64,000 bases of DNA from Kineococcus sp. TRM81007 (GTDB taxonomy: Bacteria > Actinomycetota > Actinomycetes > Actinomycetales > Kineococcaceae). How positions within the stretch are numbered: position 1 is the stretch's first letter; each line of letters begins with the position of its first letter. This document shows, one piece after another, positions 33,522 to 41,907 of this stretch. The notes beneath the pieces are model-generated. The model was not told the DNA's origin. It searched no databases and saw nothing but the letters and a program-made list of their open reading frames with translations. Location of the stretch: NCBI RefSeq assembly GCF_022669155.1, contig NZ_JALBVB010000016.1, positions 27,622-91,621 of the forward strand. Reading direction: 5' to 3'. The position numbers and the translations under genes were made by a program.

Positions 33522-33764
33522 GTGCCGCACGTCGAGGAGTACCTGGTGCAGTTGCGCCTGGCCGAGAGGCGGGCGGAGGCGGCCCGCGTCCGCGAGGTCC
33601 GCCTGCTGCGCGCGCAGCGCCTGGCGCCGCGCGCCGCCCCCCGCGCGCAGGGACGGGCGGTGCAGCCCGGCGCCACCCCCCTCGCGCTCCTCCGGGCGGT
33701 GCTGCGGCCGCGTCGTGACGCCCCGGCGCGCTCCCGCCCTGCGGCGGCGCAGCCGCGTCCCTAG
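33522..33764 (+). CDS. Small Arg/Ala-rich protein downstream of a SoxR box
   Basis: An 80-residue protein I do not recognise. The N-terminal 35 residues (VPHVEEYLVQLRLAERRAEA, then continuing) should form a charged amphipathic helix; the C-terminal half is rich in Arg, Pro and Ala and probably disordered. There are no cysteines, signal peptide or membrane segment. Support for it being real: a near-perfect GGAGG ribosome binding site seven bases before the GTG, a SoxR box 85 bases upstream, and only ten bases to the next gene. Its function is unknown; induction by redox stress is inferred from the box. Confidence 0.6.
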   Translation: MPHVEEYLVQLRLAERRAEAARVREVRLLRAQRLAPRAAPRAQGRAVQPGATPLALLRAVLRPRRDAPARSRPAAAQPRP

Positions 33765-33774
33765 GCTGACCGGC

Positions 33775-34623
33775 ATGGCACCCAGCGTTCCCCAGCTCAC
33801 CCTCAACAACGGCGTGACCGTCCCGCAGCTCGGCTTCGGCGTCTGGCAGGTCGGCGACGACGAGGTCGTCCCCGCCGTCGAGACCGCCCTGGAGGCGGGG
33901 TACCGCCACGTCGACACCGCCGCGATCTACGGCAACGAGGCGGGCGTGGGCCGCGCGCTGGCGAACTCCGGGATCGCCCGCGACGAGCTGTTCGTCACCA
34001 CCAAGCTGTGGAACGCCGAGCAGGGCTACGACTCCACGCTGCGCGCCTTCGACGCCAGCCTGGAGCGGCTCGGCCTGGACGCGGTCGACCTGTACCTCAT
34101 CCACTGGCCGGTGCCGGCGGCCGACGCCTACGTCGACACCTGGAAGGCGTTCGAGAAGATCTACGCCGACGGCCGCGCCCGCGCCGTCGGGGTCTCGAAC
34201 TTCGAGCCGCACCACCTGGAACGGCTGCTGGGGGAGACGAACGTCGTCCCGGCCGTGAACCAGGTCGAGCTGCACCCGTTCCTCCAGCAGGCCGAACTGC
34301 GCGCCGCCGACGAGCGGCACCAGATCGTCACCGAGGCCTACAGCCCCCTGTCCTCGGGCAAGGGCGTCATCGACGACCCGGCCATCACCGCGCTGGCGCA
34401 GGCGCACGGCAAGACCCCCGCCCAGGTGGTGCTGCGCTGGCACGTGCAGCTGGGCAACCTGGTGATCCCCAAGTCGGTGACGCCGCAGCGCATCCGCGAG
34501 AACATCGACGTCTTCGACTTCGAGCTCTCCGACGCCGACATGGCGCAGATCACCGGCCTGGACCGCGCCGACGGCCGCGTCGGTTCGCACCCGGACCAGA
34601 TGAACGTGGGCGCCCCCGCCTGA
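33775..34623 (+). CDS. Aldo/keto reductase, AKR5-like (first of tandem pair)
   Basis: A 282-residue NADPH-dependent reductase of the 2,5-diketo-gluconate reductase group. GVWQVGDDEV, HVDTAAIYGNEAGVG (catalytic Asp and Tyr), VTTKLWN (Lys), DLYLIHWP (His), VNQVELHPFLQQ and IPKSVTPQRI (cofactor phosphate) are all present. It is ten bases downstream of the small SoxR-box gene. A role in detoxifying carbonyls or quinones under redox stress is inference. A paralogue follows after an extraordinary G/C homopolymer tract. Confidence 0.92.
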   Translation: MAPSVPQLTLNNGVTVPQLGFGVWQVGDDEVVPAVETALEAGYRHVDTAAIYGNEAGVGRALANSGIARDELFVTTKLWNAEQGYDSTLRAFDASLERLGLDAVDLYLIHWPVPAADAYVDTWKAFEKIYADGRARAVGVSNFEPHHLERLLGETNVVPAVNQVELHPFLQQAELRAADERHQIVTEAYSPLSSGKGVIDDPAITALAQAHGKTPAQVVLRWHVQLGNLVIPKSVTPQRIRENIDVFDFELSDADMAQITGLDRADGRVGSHPDQMNVGAPA

Positions 34624-34643
34624 CCGACCGCAGGACCGCCCGT

Positions 34644-34703
<60 letters not shown>

Positions 34704-34726
34704 GCCCGGACGATCGAGGAGACGAC

Positions 34727-35551
34727 GTGCCCGCAGTCCCGAACCTGACCCTGCACGACGGGGTGGAGATCCCCCAGCTCGGTCTGGGGGTGTGGCAGGT
34801 CCCGCAGGAGCAGACCGCCGAGGTGGTCCTCAACGCCCTCGGTGCCGGCTACCGGCACGTCGACACCGCCGCCGGGTACGGCAACGAGGCCGGCGTCGGC
34901 GACGCGCTGCGCGTCACCGACGTGCCCCGCGAGGAGGTGTTCATCACCACCAAGCTCCCCAACGAGCGGCACGGCCGCGACGCCACGCTGCGCACCTTCG
35001 ACGAGAGCATGGCCAAGCTCCAGCTGGAGCACCTGGACCTGTACCTCATCCACTGGCCCACCCAGCGCGACGACTACGTCGAGACGTGGAAGGCGTTCGA
35101 GGAGCTGCACCGCGACGGGCGCATCCGCACCATCGGCGTCTCCAACTTCCAGAAGACCCACCTGCGCAAGCTGATGGACGAGACCGACATCGTCCCCACC
35201 GTCAACCAGGTGGAGCTGCACCCCTACCTCGTGCAGGAGGACCTGCGCGCCTTCCACGCCGAGCACGGCATCGCCACCGAGGCGTGGAGCCCCCTGGCCC
35301 GCGGCGGGGAACTGCTCTCCGACCCCGTCGTCACCCGCATCGCCGCCGAGACCGGCCGCGAACCCGCCCAGGTCGTCATCCGCTGGCACCTGCAGCTCGG
35401 CAACGTCGTCATCCCCAAGTCGGTGACCCCGTCGCGCATCGAGAGCAACATCGACGTGTTCGGGTTCACCCTCACCGACGAGCAGGTCGCGGCCCTGAGC
35501 GCCCTGAACCGCGACCAGCGCACCGGCCCCGACCCCGACACCTTCGGCTGA
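34727..35551 (+). CDS. Aldo/keto reductase, AKR5-like (second of tandem pair)
   Basis: A 274-residue paralogue of the preceding reductase, with GVWQVPQEQT, HVDTAAGYGNEAGVG, ITTKLPN, DLYLIHWPTQ and IPKSVTPSRI. All four catalytic residues (Asp, Tyr, Lys, His) are kept. The two differ throughout, so the duplication is not recent. The GTG follows GAGGAG closely. It is probably in the same operon as its neighbour if the homopolymer tract between them is short in reality. Confidence 0.92.
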   Translation: MPAVPNLTLHDGVEIPQLGLGVWQVPQEQTAEVVLNALGAGYRHVDTAAGYGNEAGVGDALRVTDVPREEVFITTKLPNERHGRDATLRTFDESMAKLQLEHLDLYLIHWPTQRDDYVETWKAFEELHRDGRIRTIGVSNFQKTHLRKLMDETDIVPTVNQVELHPYLVQEDLRAFHAEHGIATEAWSPLARGGELLSDPVVTRIAAETGREPAQVVIRWHLQLGNVVIPKSVTPSRIESNIDVFGFTLTDEQVAALSALNRDQRTGPDPDTFG

Positions 35552-35552
35552 C

Positions 35553-37298
35553 GTGCCCCGGCACGGGCTGGCCGCCGCCACCCTGCTGCCCTCGCGCCCC
35601 GACCCGGACCTGGACCGGTTCGCCCGGCTGGCGACCGTCGCCCTGCGCGCACCCGTGGGCCTGGTGTCCATGGTCAGCGCCGAGGAGCAGGTGTTCCCCG
35701 GGGCCGTCGGCCTGCCCGAACCGTGGCAGAGCCGGCGCGCCACGCCGCTGACGCACTCGCTGTGCCGGCACGTGGTGACCTCCGGGGGCACCTTCACCGT
35801 CGCCGACGCCCGCCAGGACCCGCTGACCGCGGACTCCCTGGCCATCCCCGACCTGGGCGTGGTCGCCTACGCCGGGGCGCCCGTGCGCCTGGCCGACCCC
35901 TCCTCCGGGGAACCGGCCGGCGCGCACCACCCCGTCGTCGGCGTGCTGTGCGCCATCGACGACCAGCCGCGCAGCTGGACGCCCGAGCAGGTCGCCGTCC
36001 TGGAGGACCTGGCCGCGGCCTGCTCGGCGGAGCTGAGCCTGCGGGTGGTGCAGGAGCGCCAGCGGCTGCTGCTGGCGCTCGCCGAGACCCTCGTGGGCGC
36101 CCGCTCGGTGCCCGAGGTGGACGCCGCCGTCACCGCCGTGACCCGCGCCCAGCTCGGCGGGGCGCGCTCGGTGCTGCTGCTGCGCACCGGCCCCGACCGG
36201 GCGCTGCACCCCCGGCCGGCGGCGGACGGGGACCCACCGGGCTGGCCCGTGACCCGCCTCGACGGGGACTCGCCCGTCGCGGCCGCCGCCCGCGCGCGCC
36301 GCCCCCTGCTGTTCGCCGACCGCGCCCAGCTGGACGCCGCCTTCCCGCCACCCGCCGCGCGCGAGGCGCCCGCACGCTCCGAGGTGCCCGGCGCCAGCGC
36401 GTTCCTGCCGCTGGCCGTCGCCGGTCAGCCGCTCGGCGTCCTGGTGCTGCTGTGGCCGGACGAGCGCCCCGGGCTGCGGGCGGAGGAGGAGGTGTGGGGC
36501 GCCCTGGCCCGCTTCACCGCCCAGGCCGTGCACCGCGCCCAGCTGGAGGAGCGGCACCGCACGCACGCCGAGGTCCTCCAGCGGTCCCTGCTGCCCACGC
36601 TGCCGCACGTGGACTCGCTGCGCACCGTCGGCCGCTACGTGCCGGCCGCCCGCGAGGAGCAGGTGGGCGGTGACTGGTACGACGCGGTCGTGCTGCCCGA
36701 CGGGGCCCTGAACCTGGTCGTCGGCGACGTCGCCGGCCACGACGCCCGGGCCGCCGGGACGATGGGGCAGGTGCGCGGGCTGCTGCGCGCGTTCGCCTGG
36801 GACCGCCCCGAGCCGCCCACCGACGTCGTCGGCCGCCTGGACCGCGCGCTGCTGGGGCTGGGCGTCGACGCCCTCGCCACCCTCGTGCTGGCCCGCGTCG
36901 AGCAGGACGCCGCCGGCGCCGCCCGCGGTGCGCGCCGGCTGCGCTGGACGAACGCCGGGCACCCCCCGCCCGTCCTGCTGCGACCCGACGGCAGCACCGA
37001 GCTTCTGCGCACCCCGCCGAACCTTCTCGTGGGGCTGCTCGACGACGCCGAGCGGCACGACCACGACGTCGACGTCCCCGACGGCTCGGTGCTGCTGCTG
37101 TACACCGACGGGCTCATCGAGCAGCGCGGCCGCAGCCTGGCCGGCGGCCTGGAACGGGTGCGCGCGACGCTGACCCGGCTGCACCGCCTGCCGCTGGAGG
37201 ACCTGCTGGACGCGCTGCTGGCCGAGCTCGTCGGCACCCGCGGCGAGGACGACTGCGCCCTGCTCGCGGTGGCGTTCGACCCGCAGCCGCGCGGCTGA
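35553..37298 (+). CDS. Dual-GAF PP2C (SpoIIE/RsbU-type) serine phosphatase
   Basis: A 581-residue cytoplasmic phosphatase. GAF 1 spans about residues 20-165 and GAF 2 about 175-330; the SpoIIE-type PP2C domain spans 350-575. Metal-site motifs are VGGDWYDAVVLPDG, VVGDVAGHD, TNAGHPPPVLL, LLLYTDGLIE and GEDDCALLAV. It starts one base after the second aldo/keto reductase and may be cotranscribed with it. Its anti-sigma-antagonist partner is not in the window. It is the second such phosphatase here, after the one at 2.5-4.7 kb. Confidence 0.88.
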   Translation: MPRHGLAAATLLPSRPDPDLDRFARLATVALRAPVGLVSMVSAEEQVFPGAVGLPEPWQSRRATPLTHSLCRHVVTSGGTFTVADARQDPLTADSLAIPDLGVVAYAGAPVRLADPSSGEPAGAHHPVVGVLCAIDDQPRSWTPEQVAVLEDLAAACSAELSLRVVQERQRLLLALAETLVGARSVPEVDAAVTAVTRAQLGGARSVLLLRTGPDRALHPRPAADGDPPGWPVTRLDGDSPVAAAARARRPLLFADRAQLDAAFPPPAAREAPARSEVPGASAFLPLAVAGQPLGVLVLLWPDERPGLRAEEEVWGALARFTAQAVHRAQLEERHRTHAEVLQRSLLPTLPHVDSLRTVGRYVPAAREEQVGGDWYDAVVLPDGALNLVVGDVAGHDARAAGTMGQVRGLLRAFAWDRPEPPTDVVGRLDRALLGLGVDALATLVLARVEQDAAGAARGARRLRWTNAGHPPPVLLRPDGSTELLRTPPNLLVGLLDDAERHDHDVDVPDGSVLLLYTDGLIEQRGRSLAGGLERVRATLTRLHRLPLEDLLDALLAELVGTRGEDDCALLAVAFDPQPRG

Positions 37299-37302
37299 GC
37301 GC

Positions 37303-39222
37303 TCAGCGCCCCCCGCGCTCGCCGGTGCGCAGGTCCACCACGCGCGCCGACGCCGAGCGCACCGCGCCGCCGGTGGCCCGGCCCCGGCCACCCTTGCCCG
37401 CCTTCGCCTCGTACATGGCCCCGTCGGCCTCCTGCAGCACCCGCTGCGCGTCCGCCCCCGGGGTCGCGATCGACAGCCCCACGCTGATGCCGACGGGGAA
37501 GCTCCACCCCGCCACCTCGAACGGCTCGGCCATCGCCGCCACGATCCGCTCGGCGACCGCCTCGGCGGCCGAGGCGTCCGGCAGGTCCGGGCACACCACG
37601 GCGAACTCGTCGCCGCCGATGCGGGCCACCGTGTCGCCCGGGCGCACCGCGGCGCTCAGCCGTTCCGCCACCCCGATGAGGACGTGGTCGCCGGCCGCGT
37701 GCCCGCCGGTGTCGTTGACGGGCTTGAAGTCGTCCAGGTCGCAGTACAGCAGCGCCACCCGCCGGCCCGAGCGGCCCGCCGCACCCAGCGCCAGGCGCAG
37801 CCGGTCCTCCAGCAGCGTGCGGTTCGCCAGGCCGGTCAGCGCGTCGTGCAGCGCGGCCTCGCGCAGCCGGCGCTGCACCAGCCGGCGCTGGGTGACGTCG
37901 ACGACCTGCACCACCGCGGCGACCTCGCCGTCGCGGCCGTCCTCGCGGGAGGTGGGCCACGCCGACGCCGCCAGCTCCAGCCACACGTCGCCGTCGCCGT
38001 GCTGCACCTCGGCGTGCCAGTGGGCGCTCCGCCCGGTGCGCACCTGCTCGACCATGCCGTGCACGGCCGCCGTGAACGCCTCGCGGTGCTCCTCGTGGAC
38101 CTGCTGCGACCAGTCGGAGCCGACCGGCACGTCGTGCCCGAGCATCGAGGCCAGCCGGTCGTTGACCCGCGCGACGACCGCGGTGCCGTCGGCGCGCAGC
38201 CGCAGCAGCGCCACCCCCAGCAGGGCGTCGTCGAAGGTGCGGCGGAACAGCTCCTCGCGCCGGCCGGCCTCCACCACCGCGCGCTCGCGGGCCCGCACCA
38301 CCAGCGACATCACCATCGTCACCGCCCCGCAGGTGAACAGCAGCGCCTGGAGCACGGCGGTGCGGTGCCCGTCGGCGAACCCCCCGTACGGGCCCAGGCC
38401 CGCGGCGGTGCCCGTGGTCGCCACGACCACCACCACCAACAGGCAGGTCATCGCACGGCCCAGCCCCAGGCGCGCCGCGCCCCACAGCACCGGCACCACC
38501 ACCAGGAACGACCACGGGCCGGGGCCCGACCGCCAGAACAGCGCCACGGCCGCGGCGGTGGAGGCCACCAGGGCCGCGGCCCACTCCGTGCGGGCGGCGC
38601 GGGTGCGCCGGTCCACCGCGCGCGGCGCCCCGGCCGGCAGCAGCAGCGGCGCCACCAGCAGCACGCCCAGCAGCTGCGCGGGCGCGTGCACCAGCGCCCC
38701 GCCGGTGCCCGGCGTGGACTGCACGAGCGCGCACGCCGCGGCGACGCCCGCCCCCGCACCCACCGCCAGCCGCCAGGCGTCGCGGGTGGTGCGCATCCGC
38801 ACCGGCCGACCACCGGTCAGCAGGCTCGTCACCGAGGCACCCACGGCGCACTGCAGCGCCTGGGCGCAGGCGAGGACGGCCGTCAGCGCCGGGGCCACGC
38901 CCAGCCAGCGCAGCGCCAGCGCGCTGCCGGCGAGCGTCCCGGCGACGCACCACCACCGCCGGGACGGCTGCCGCACCGCGAGCGCCAGCGCCGCACCCGC
39001 CGCCGGCCACCACACGGGGGCGTCCGGCGTGCCCGTCCCACCGACCGCGGGGGTCAGGGCGATCAGGGCCCCCACGAGCACCGCCGTCGTCACGGCCAGG
39101 CGCACCCCCGCCGAACGGGGGGAGGCGGGGCGCCGGGATCCCCTCCGATCCCCGGCGCCGTCCACCTCCCCCGCGCGGGCGAGCTGCAACCCGTCGTCGT
39201 GACGGTGCGTCGTGGTGCTCAT
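37303..39222 (-). CDS. Membrane-bound PAS-GGDEF diguanylate cyclase
   Basis: A 639-residue protein. Residues 40-315 hold about eight hydrophobic segments resembling a MASE1-type sensor, 330-445 form a PAS domain ending in VVQVVDVTQRR, and 455-620 the GGDEF domain. The active site is RIGGDEF and an inhibitory I-site R-P-G-D lies five residues upstream, so both synthesis of cyclic di-GMP and feedback are expected. It is convergent with the phosphatase gene: the two stop codons lie inside one 14-base palindrome (37294-37307). Confidence 0.88.
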   Translation of the reverse strand: MSTTTHRHDDGLQLARAGEVDGAGDRRGSRRPASPRSAGVRLAVTTAVLVGALIALTPAVGGTGTPDAPVWWPAAGAALALAVRQPSRRWWCVAGTLAGSALALRWLGVAPALTAVLACAQALQCAVGASVTSLLTGGRPVRMRTTRDAWRLAVGAGAGVAAACALVQSTPGTGGALVHAPAQLLGVLLVAPLLLPAGAPRAVDRRTRAARTEWAAALVASTAAAVALFWRSGPGPWSFLVVVPVLWGAARLGLGRAMTCLLVVVVVATTGTAAGLGPYGGFADGHRTAVLQALLFTCGAVTMVMSLVVRARERAVVEAGRREELFRRTFDDALLGVALLRLRADGTAVVARVNDRLASMLGHDVPVGSDWSQQVHEEHREAFTAAVHGMVEQVRTGRSAHWHAEVQHGDGDVWLELAASAWPTSREDGRDGEVAAVVQVVDVTQRRLVQRRLREAALHDALTGLANRTLLEDRLRLALGAAGRSGRRVALLYCDLDDFKPVNDTGGHAAGDHVLIGVAERLSAAVRPGDTVARIGGDEFAVVCPDLPDASAAEAVAERIVAAMAEPFEVAGWSFPVGISVGLSIATPGADAQRVLQEADGAMYEAKAGKGGRGRATGGAVRSASARVVDLRTGERGGR

Positions 39223-39467
39223 GCGCCCTCATCGGCAGGTGCGGGGCGGGACTTGAGCCCTCCGTCCGGGTGAACTCCGGCAGCCCCCCACCCGCGGTGA
39301 TCTCGCACGGGTGAGCGCTCAGCCGTGAGAGACCACCGCGGGGGTGGAGGGGACGGTGCTGCTGCACGTGGACCCGGAGCGCTGGGGGACCACCCTGGAC
39401 GTCGAGGCGCTGTTCGCCCGAGGCGGGCGCGCACCGGGCACGCCCGCGCATCGGCGATCCTGGTGGC

Positions 39468-41777
39468 GTGAGCACGACGACCCCGCTCGGCACCCCGCAC
39501 TCCTCCCACTGGGGGGCGTTCACCGCCACCACCGGCGCCGACGGCCGCGTCACCGTCCACGCCCACCCCGACGACCCGGACCCCTCGCCGCTGCTGGGCA
39601 ACGTCCCCGTCGCCGCCACGCCCACCGCCCGCGTGCTGCGACCGCACGTGCGCCGCGGCTGGTGGGAGGACGGCCCAGGCCCGGACGGGCGCCGCGGGGA
39701 GGACGAGTTCATCGCCGTCGGCTGGGACGAGGTCCTGGACCGCCTCGCCGCCGAGTACTCCCGCGTGCTGGGCGAGCACGGCCCCACCGCCGTCTTCGCC
39801 GGTTCCTACGGGTGGGCCAGCGCCGGGCGCTTCCACCACGCGCAGAGCCAGATCCACCGCTTCTCCCACTGCCTCGGCGGTGCCGTCCGCTCCTCCTGGA
39901 CGTACAGCCACGGCGTCGGTGAGGTCCTCATGCCGCACGTCGTCGGCAACCAGGAACCCCTCCTGTCGCCCACCGCGCTGTCCAGCGTCGAGGCGCACAC
40001 CGACCTCGTGCTCGCCTTCGGCGGGCTGCCCGCGAAGAACTCCGAGGTCGCCAGCGGCGGCATCAGCCGCCACGAGATCGCCGGTCGGCTGCGCGGCGCG
40101 AAGGCCCGCGGGGCGGAGTTCGTGCTCGTCTCCCCGCTGCGCGACGACCTCGCCGCCGAGCTGGACGCGCAGTGGATCGCCCCCGTGCCCGGCACCGACG
40201 CCGCGCTGCTGCTGGCGATGTGCCGGGTGCTGGTCGAGGAGGGCCTGCACGACCAGGGGTTCCTGGCCCGCTGCTGCTCCGGCACCGAGGAGTTCCTGGC
40301 CTCCCTCGACGGCGCCGGGGACGGCGTGGTGAAGACCCCCGAGTGGGCCGAGGGGATCACGCAGGTCTCGGCGGCGACGATCCGCGAGCTGGCCCGCCGC
40401 GCCGCCGCCGGGCGCACCCTGGTCACCGTCAGCTGGTCCGTGGCGCGCACCCGCTTCGGCGAGCAGCCGCTGTGGGCGGCGGTGGCGTTCGCCTGCCTGC
40501 TCGGGCAGATCGGCCTGCCTGGTGGGGGTTTCGGCCACGGCTACGCCTCCACCGGCGGCGTCGGGCGCCGCTCCGGCCACTACCCGCTCCCGACGCTGCC
40601 GCAGTTCGCCGACCCGCTGCGCCTGCGCATCCCCGTCGCCCGCATCGCCGACGCCCTGCTGCACCCCGGGGAGCCGTACGAGGTCGACGGCCGGCACGAG
40701 GTCTACCCGCACCTGCGCCTGGTGCACTGGGCCGGCGGCAACCCCTTCCACCACCACCAGGACCTGCAGCGGCTGCGCCGCGCGTTCCGGGCCGCCGAGA
40801 CCGTCGTCGTCCAGGAACCGTTCTGGACGACCACCGCCCGGCACGCCGACGTGGTGCTCGCCACGACGACCACGCTGGAGCGCGAGGACGTCGGCGCCGC
40901 CCGGTACGACGACCGCCTGATCCACATGGGGCGGGTCCACGAACCCCTGGGGGAGGCCCGCGACGACTACGCGGTCCTGTCCGCGCTCGCCCAGCGCCTG
41001 GGCGCCGGCGAGCGGTTCACCGAGGGCCGCACCGCGCAGGAGTGGGTGGAGCACCTGTACGAGGAGTGGCGCACCGGCCCCGCCGCCCGCGCCGGCCTCA
41101 CCCCGCCGCCGTACGCGGACTTCCGCGCGGCGGGGGAGTTCCTGCTGCCCGACGAACCGGAGGAGAAGGTGATGTTCGCCTCCTTCCGCGCCGACCCGCA
41201 GCGGTTCCCGCTGCGCACCCCCAGCGGCCGGATCGAGCTGCACTCGCCCGTCGTGGAGGCCTTCGGCTACGACGACTGCCCCGGCCACCCCGTCCACCTG
41301 CCCACCGACGAGGCACCCGACGAGGAGTTCCCGCTGCACCTGGTGGCGAACAACCCGGCCACCCGCCTGCACAGCCAGCTCGACCACGGCGCGCACTCGC
41401 AGGCCGGCAAGGTCGCCGGGCGCGAACCGGTGCGCCTGCACCCGGACGACGCCGCGGCCCGCGGCCTGGCCGACGGGCAGGTCGTCGTGGTGCGCAGCCG
41501 CCGCGGCAGCTGCCTCGGCGGGCTCGTCGTCTCCGACGCGGTGCGCCGCGGCGTGGTGCAGATGTCCACCGGCGCCTGGTGGGACCCGGTCGCCGGCGCC
41601 GAGGCGGGTGTCACCTGCGGCTACGGCAACGTCAACGTCCTCACCCGCGACGTCGGCTCCTCGCGGCTCGCGCAGGCGTGCACGGGCCAGCACGCCGCCG
41701 TCCAGGTGAGCGCGCACACCGGGCCGGTGCCGCGGGTGACGGTGTTCGACCAGCCCGTCCCGGCGCACCCCGCCTGA
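39468..41777 (+). CDS. Molybdopterin-dependent biotin/methionine sulfoxide reductase-type enzyme (BisC/TorA family)
   Basis: A 769-residue molybdoenzyme of the DMSO reductase family. HSSHWGAFTATTGADGRV is the typical start, and GSYGWASAGRFHHAQ carries the Ser that binds molybdenum. Cofactor-binding stretches include WAGGNPFHHHQDL, VVQEPFWTTTARHADVVL and NNPATRLHSQLDHG. There is no Tat signal and no N-terminal iron-sulfur site, which fits cytoplasmic BisC rather than periplasmic TorA. It probably reduces biotin or methionine sulfoxide. The gene stands alone; the 245 bases before it contain nothing I can name. Confidence 0.85.
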   Translation: MSTTTPLGTPHSSHWGAFTATTGADGRVTVHAHPDDPDPSPLLGNVPVAATPTARVLRPHVRRGWWEDGPGPDGRRGEDEFIAVGWDEVLDRLAAEYSRVLGEHGPTAVFAGSYGWASAGRFHHAQSQIHRFSHCLGGAVRSSWTYSHGVGEVLMPHVVGNQEPLLSPTALSSVEAHTDLVLAFGGLPAKNSEVASGGISRHEIAGRLRGAKARGAEFVLVSPLRDDLAAELDAQWIAPVPGTDAALLLAMCRVLVEEGLHDQGFLARCCSGTEEFLASLDGAGDGVVKTPEWAEGITQVSAATIRELARRAAAGRTLVTVSWSVARTRFGEQPLWAAVAFACLLGQIGLPGGGFGHGYASTGGVGRRSGHYPLPTLPQFADPLRLRIPVARIADALLHPGEPYEVDGRHEVYPHLRLVHWAGGNPFHHHQDLQRLRRAFRAAETVVVQEPFWTTTARHADVVLATTTTLEREDVGAARYDDRLIHMGRVHEPLGEARDDYAVLSALAQRLGAGERFTEGRTAQEWVEHLYEEWRTGPAARAGLTPPPYADFRAAGEFLLPDEPEEKVMFASFRADPQRFPLRTPSGRIELHSPVVEAFGYDDCPGHPVHLPTDEAPDEEFPLHLVANNPATRLHSQLDHGAHSQAGKVAGREPVRLHPDDAAARGLADGQVVVVRSRRGSCLGGLVVSDAVRRGVVQMSTGAWWDPVAGAEAGVTCGYGNVNVLTRDVGSSRLAQACTGQHAAVQVSAHTGPVPRVTVFDQPVPAHPA

Positions 41778-41907
41778 GCGCCGCCGGCCCCGGGACGGGT
41801 GCGGGTCTCCCGCGGTCCGGGATTCACCCGTTCGGGCCACTCCTGAGGCATCATGGTCGCCCAACCAGGTGCGCGGGCCGCACCGCCGAGGCGCGGAGGT
41901 GCCACAG

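Noticed and set aside
33431..33718. Frame starting at the SoxR box
   Set aside because: It starts inside the promoter region and is in a different frame from the small gene that has the strong ribosome binding site.
39344..39922. Possible small gene before the molybdoenzyme
   Set aside because: The frame overlaps the supported start of the molybdoenzyme, and its later part is plainly a shadow; the first 40 codons have no ribosome binding site.
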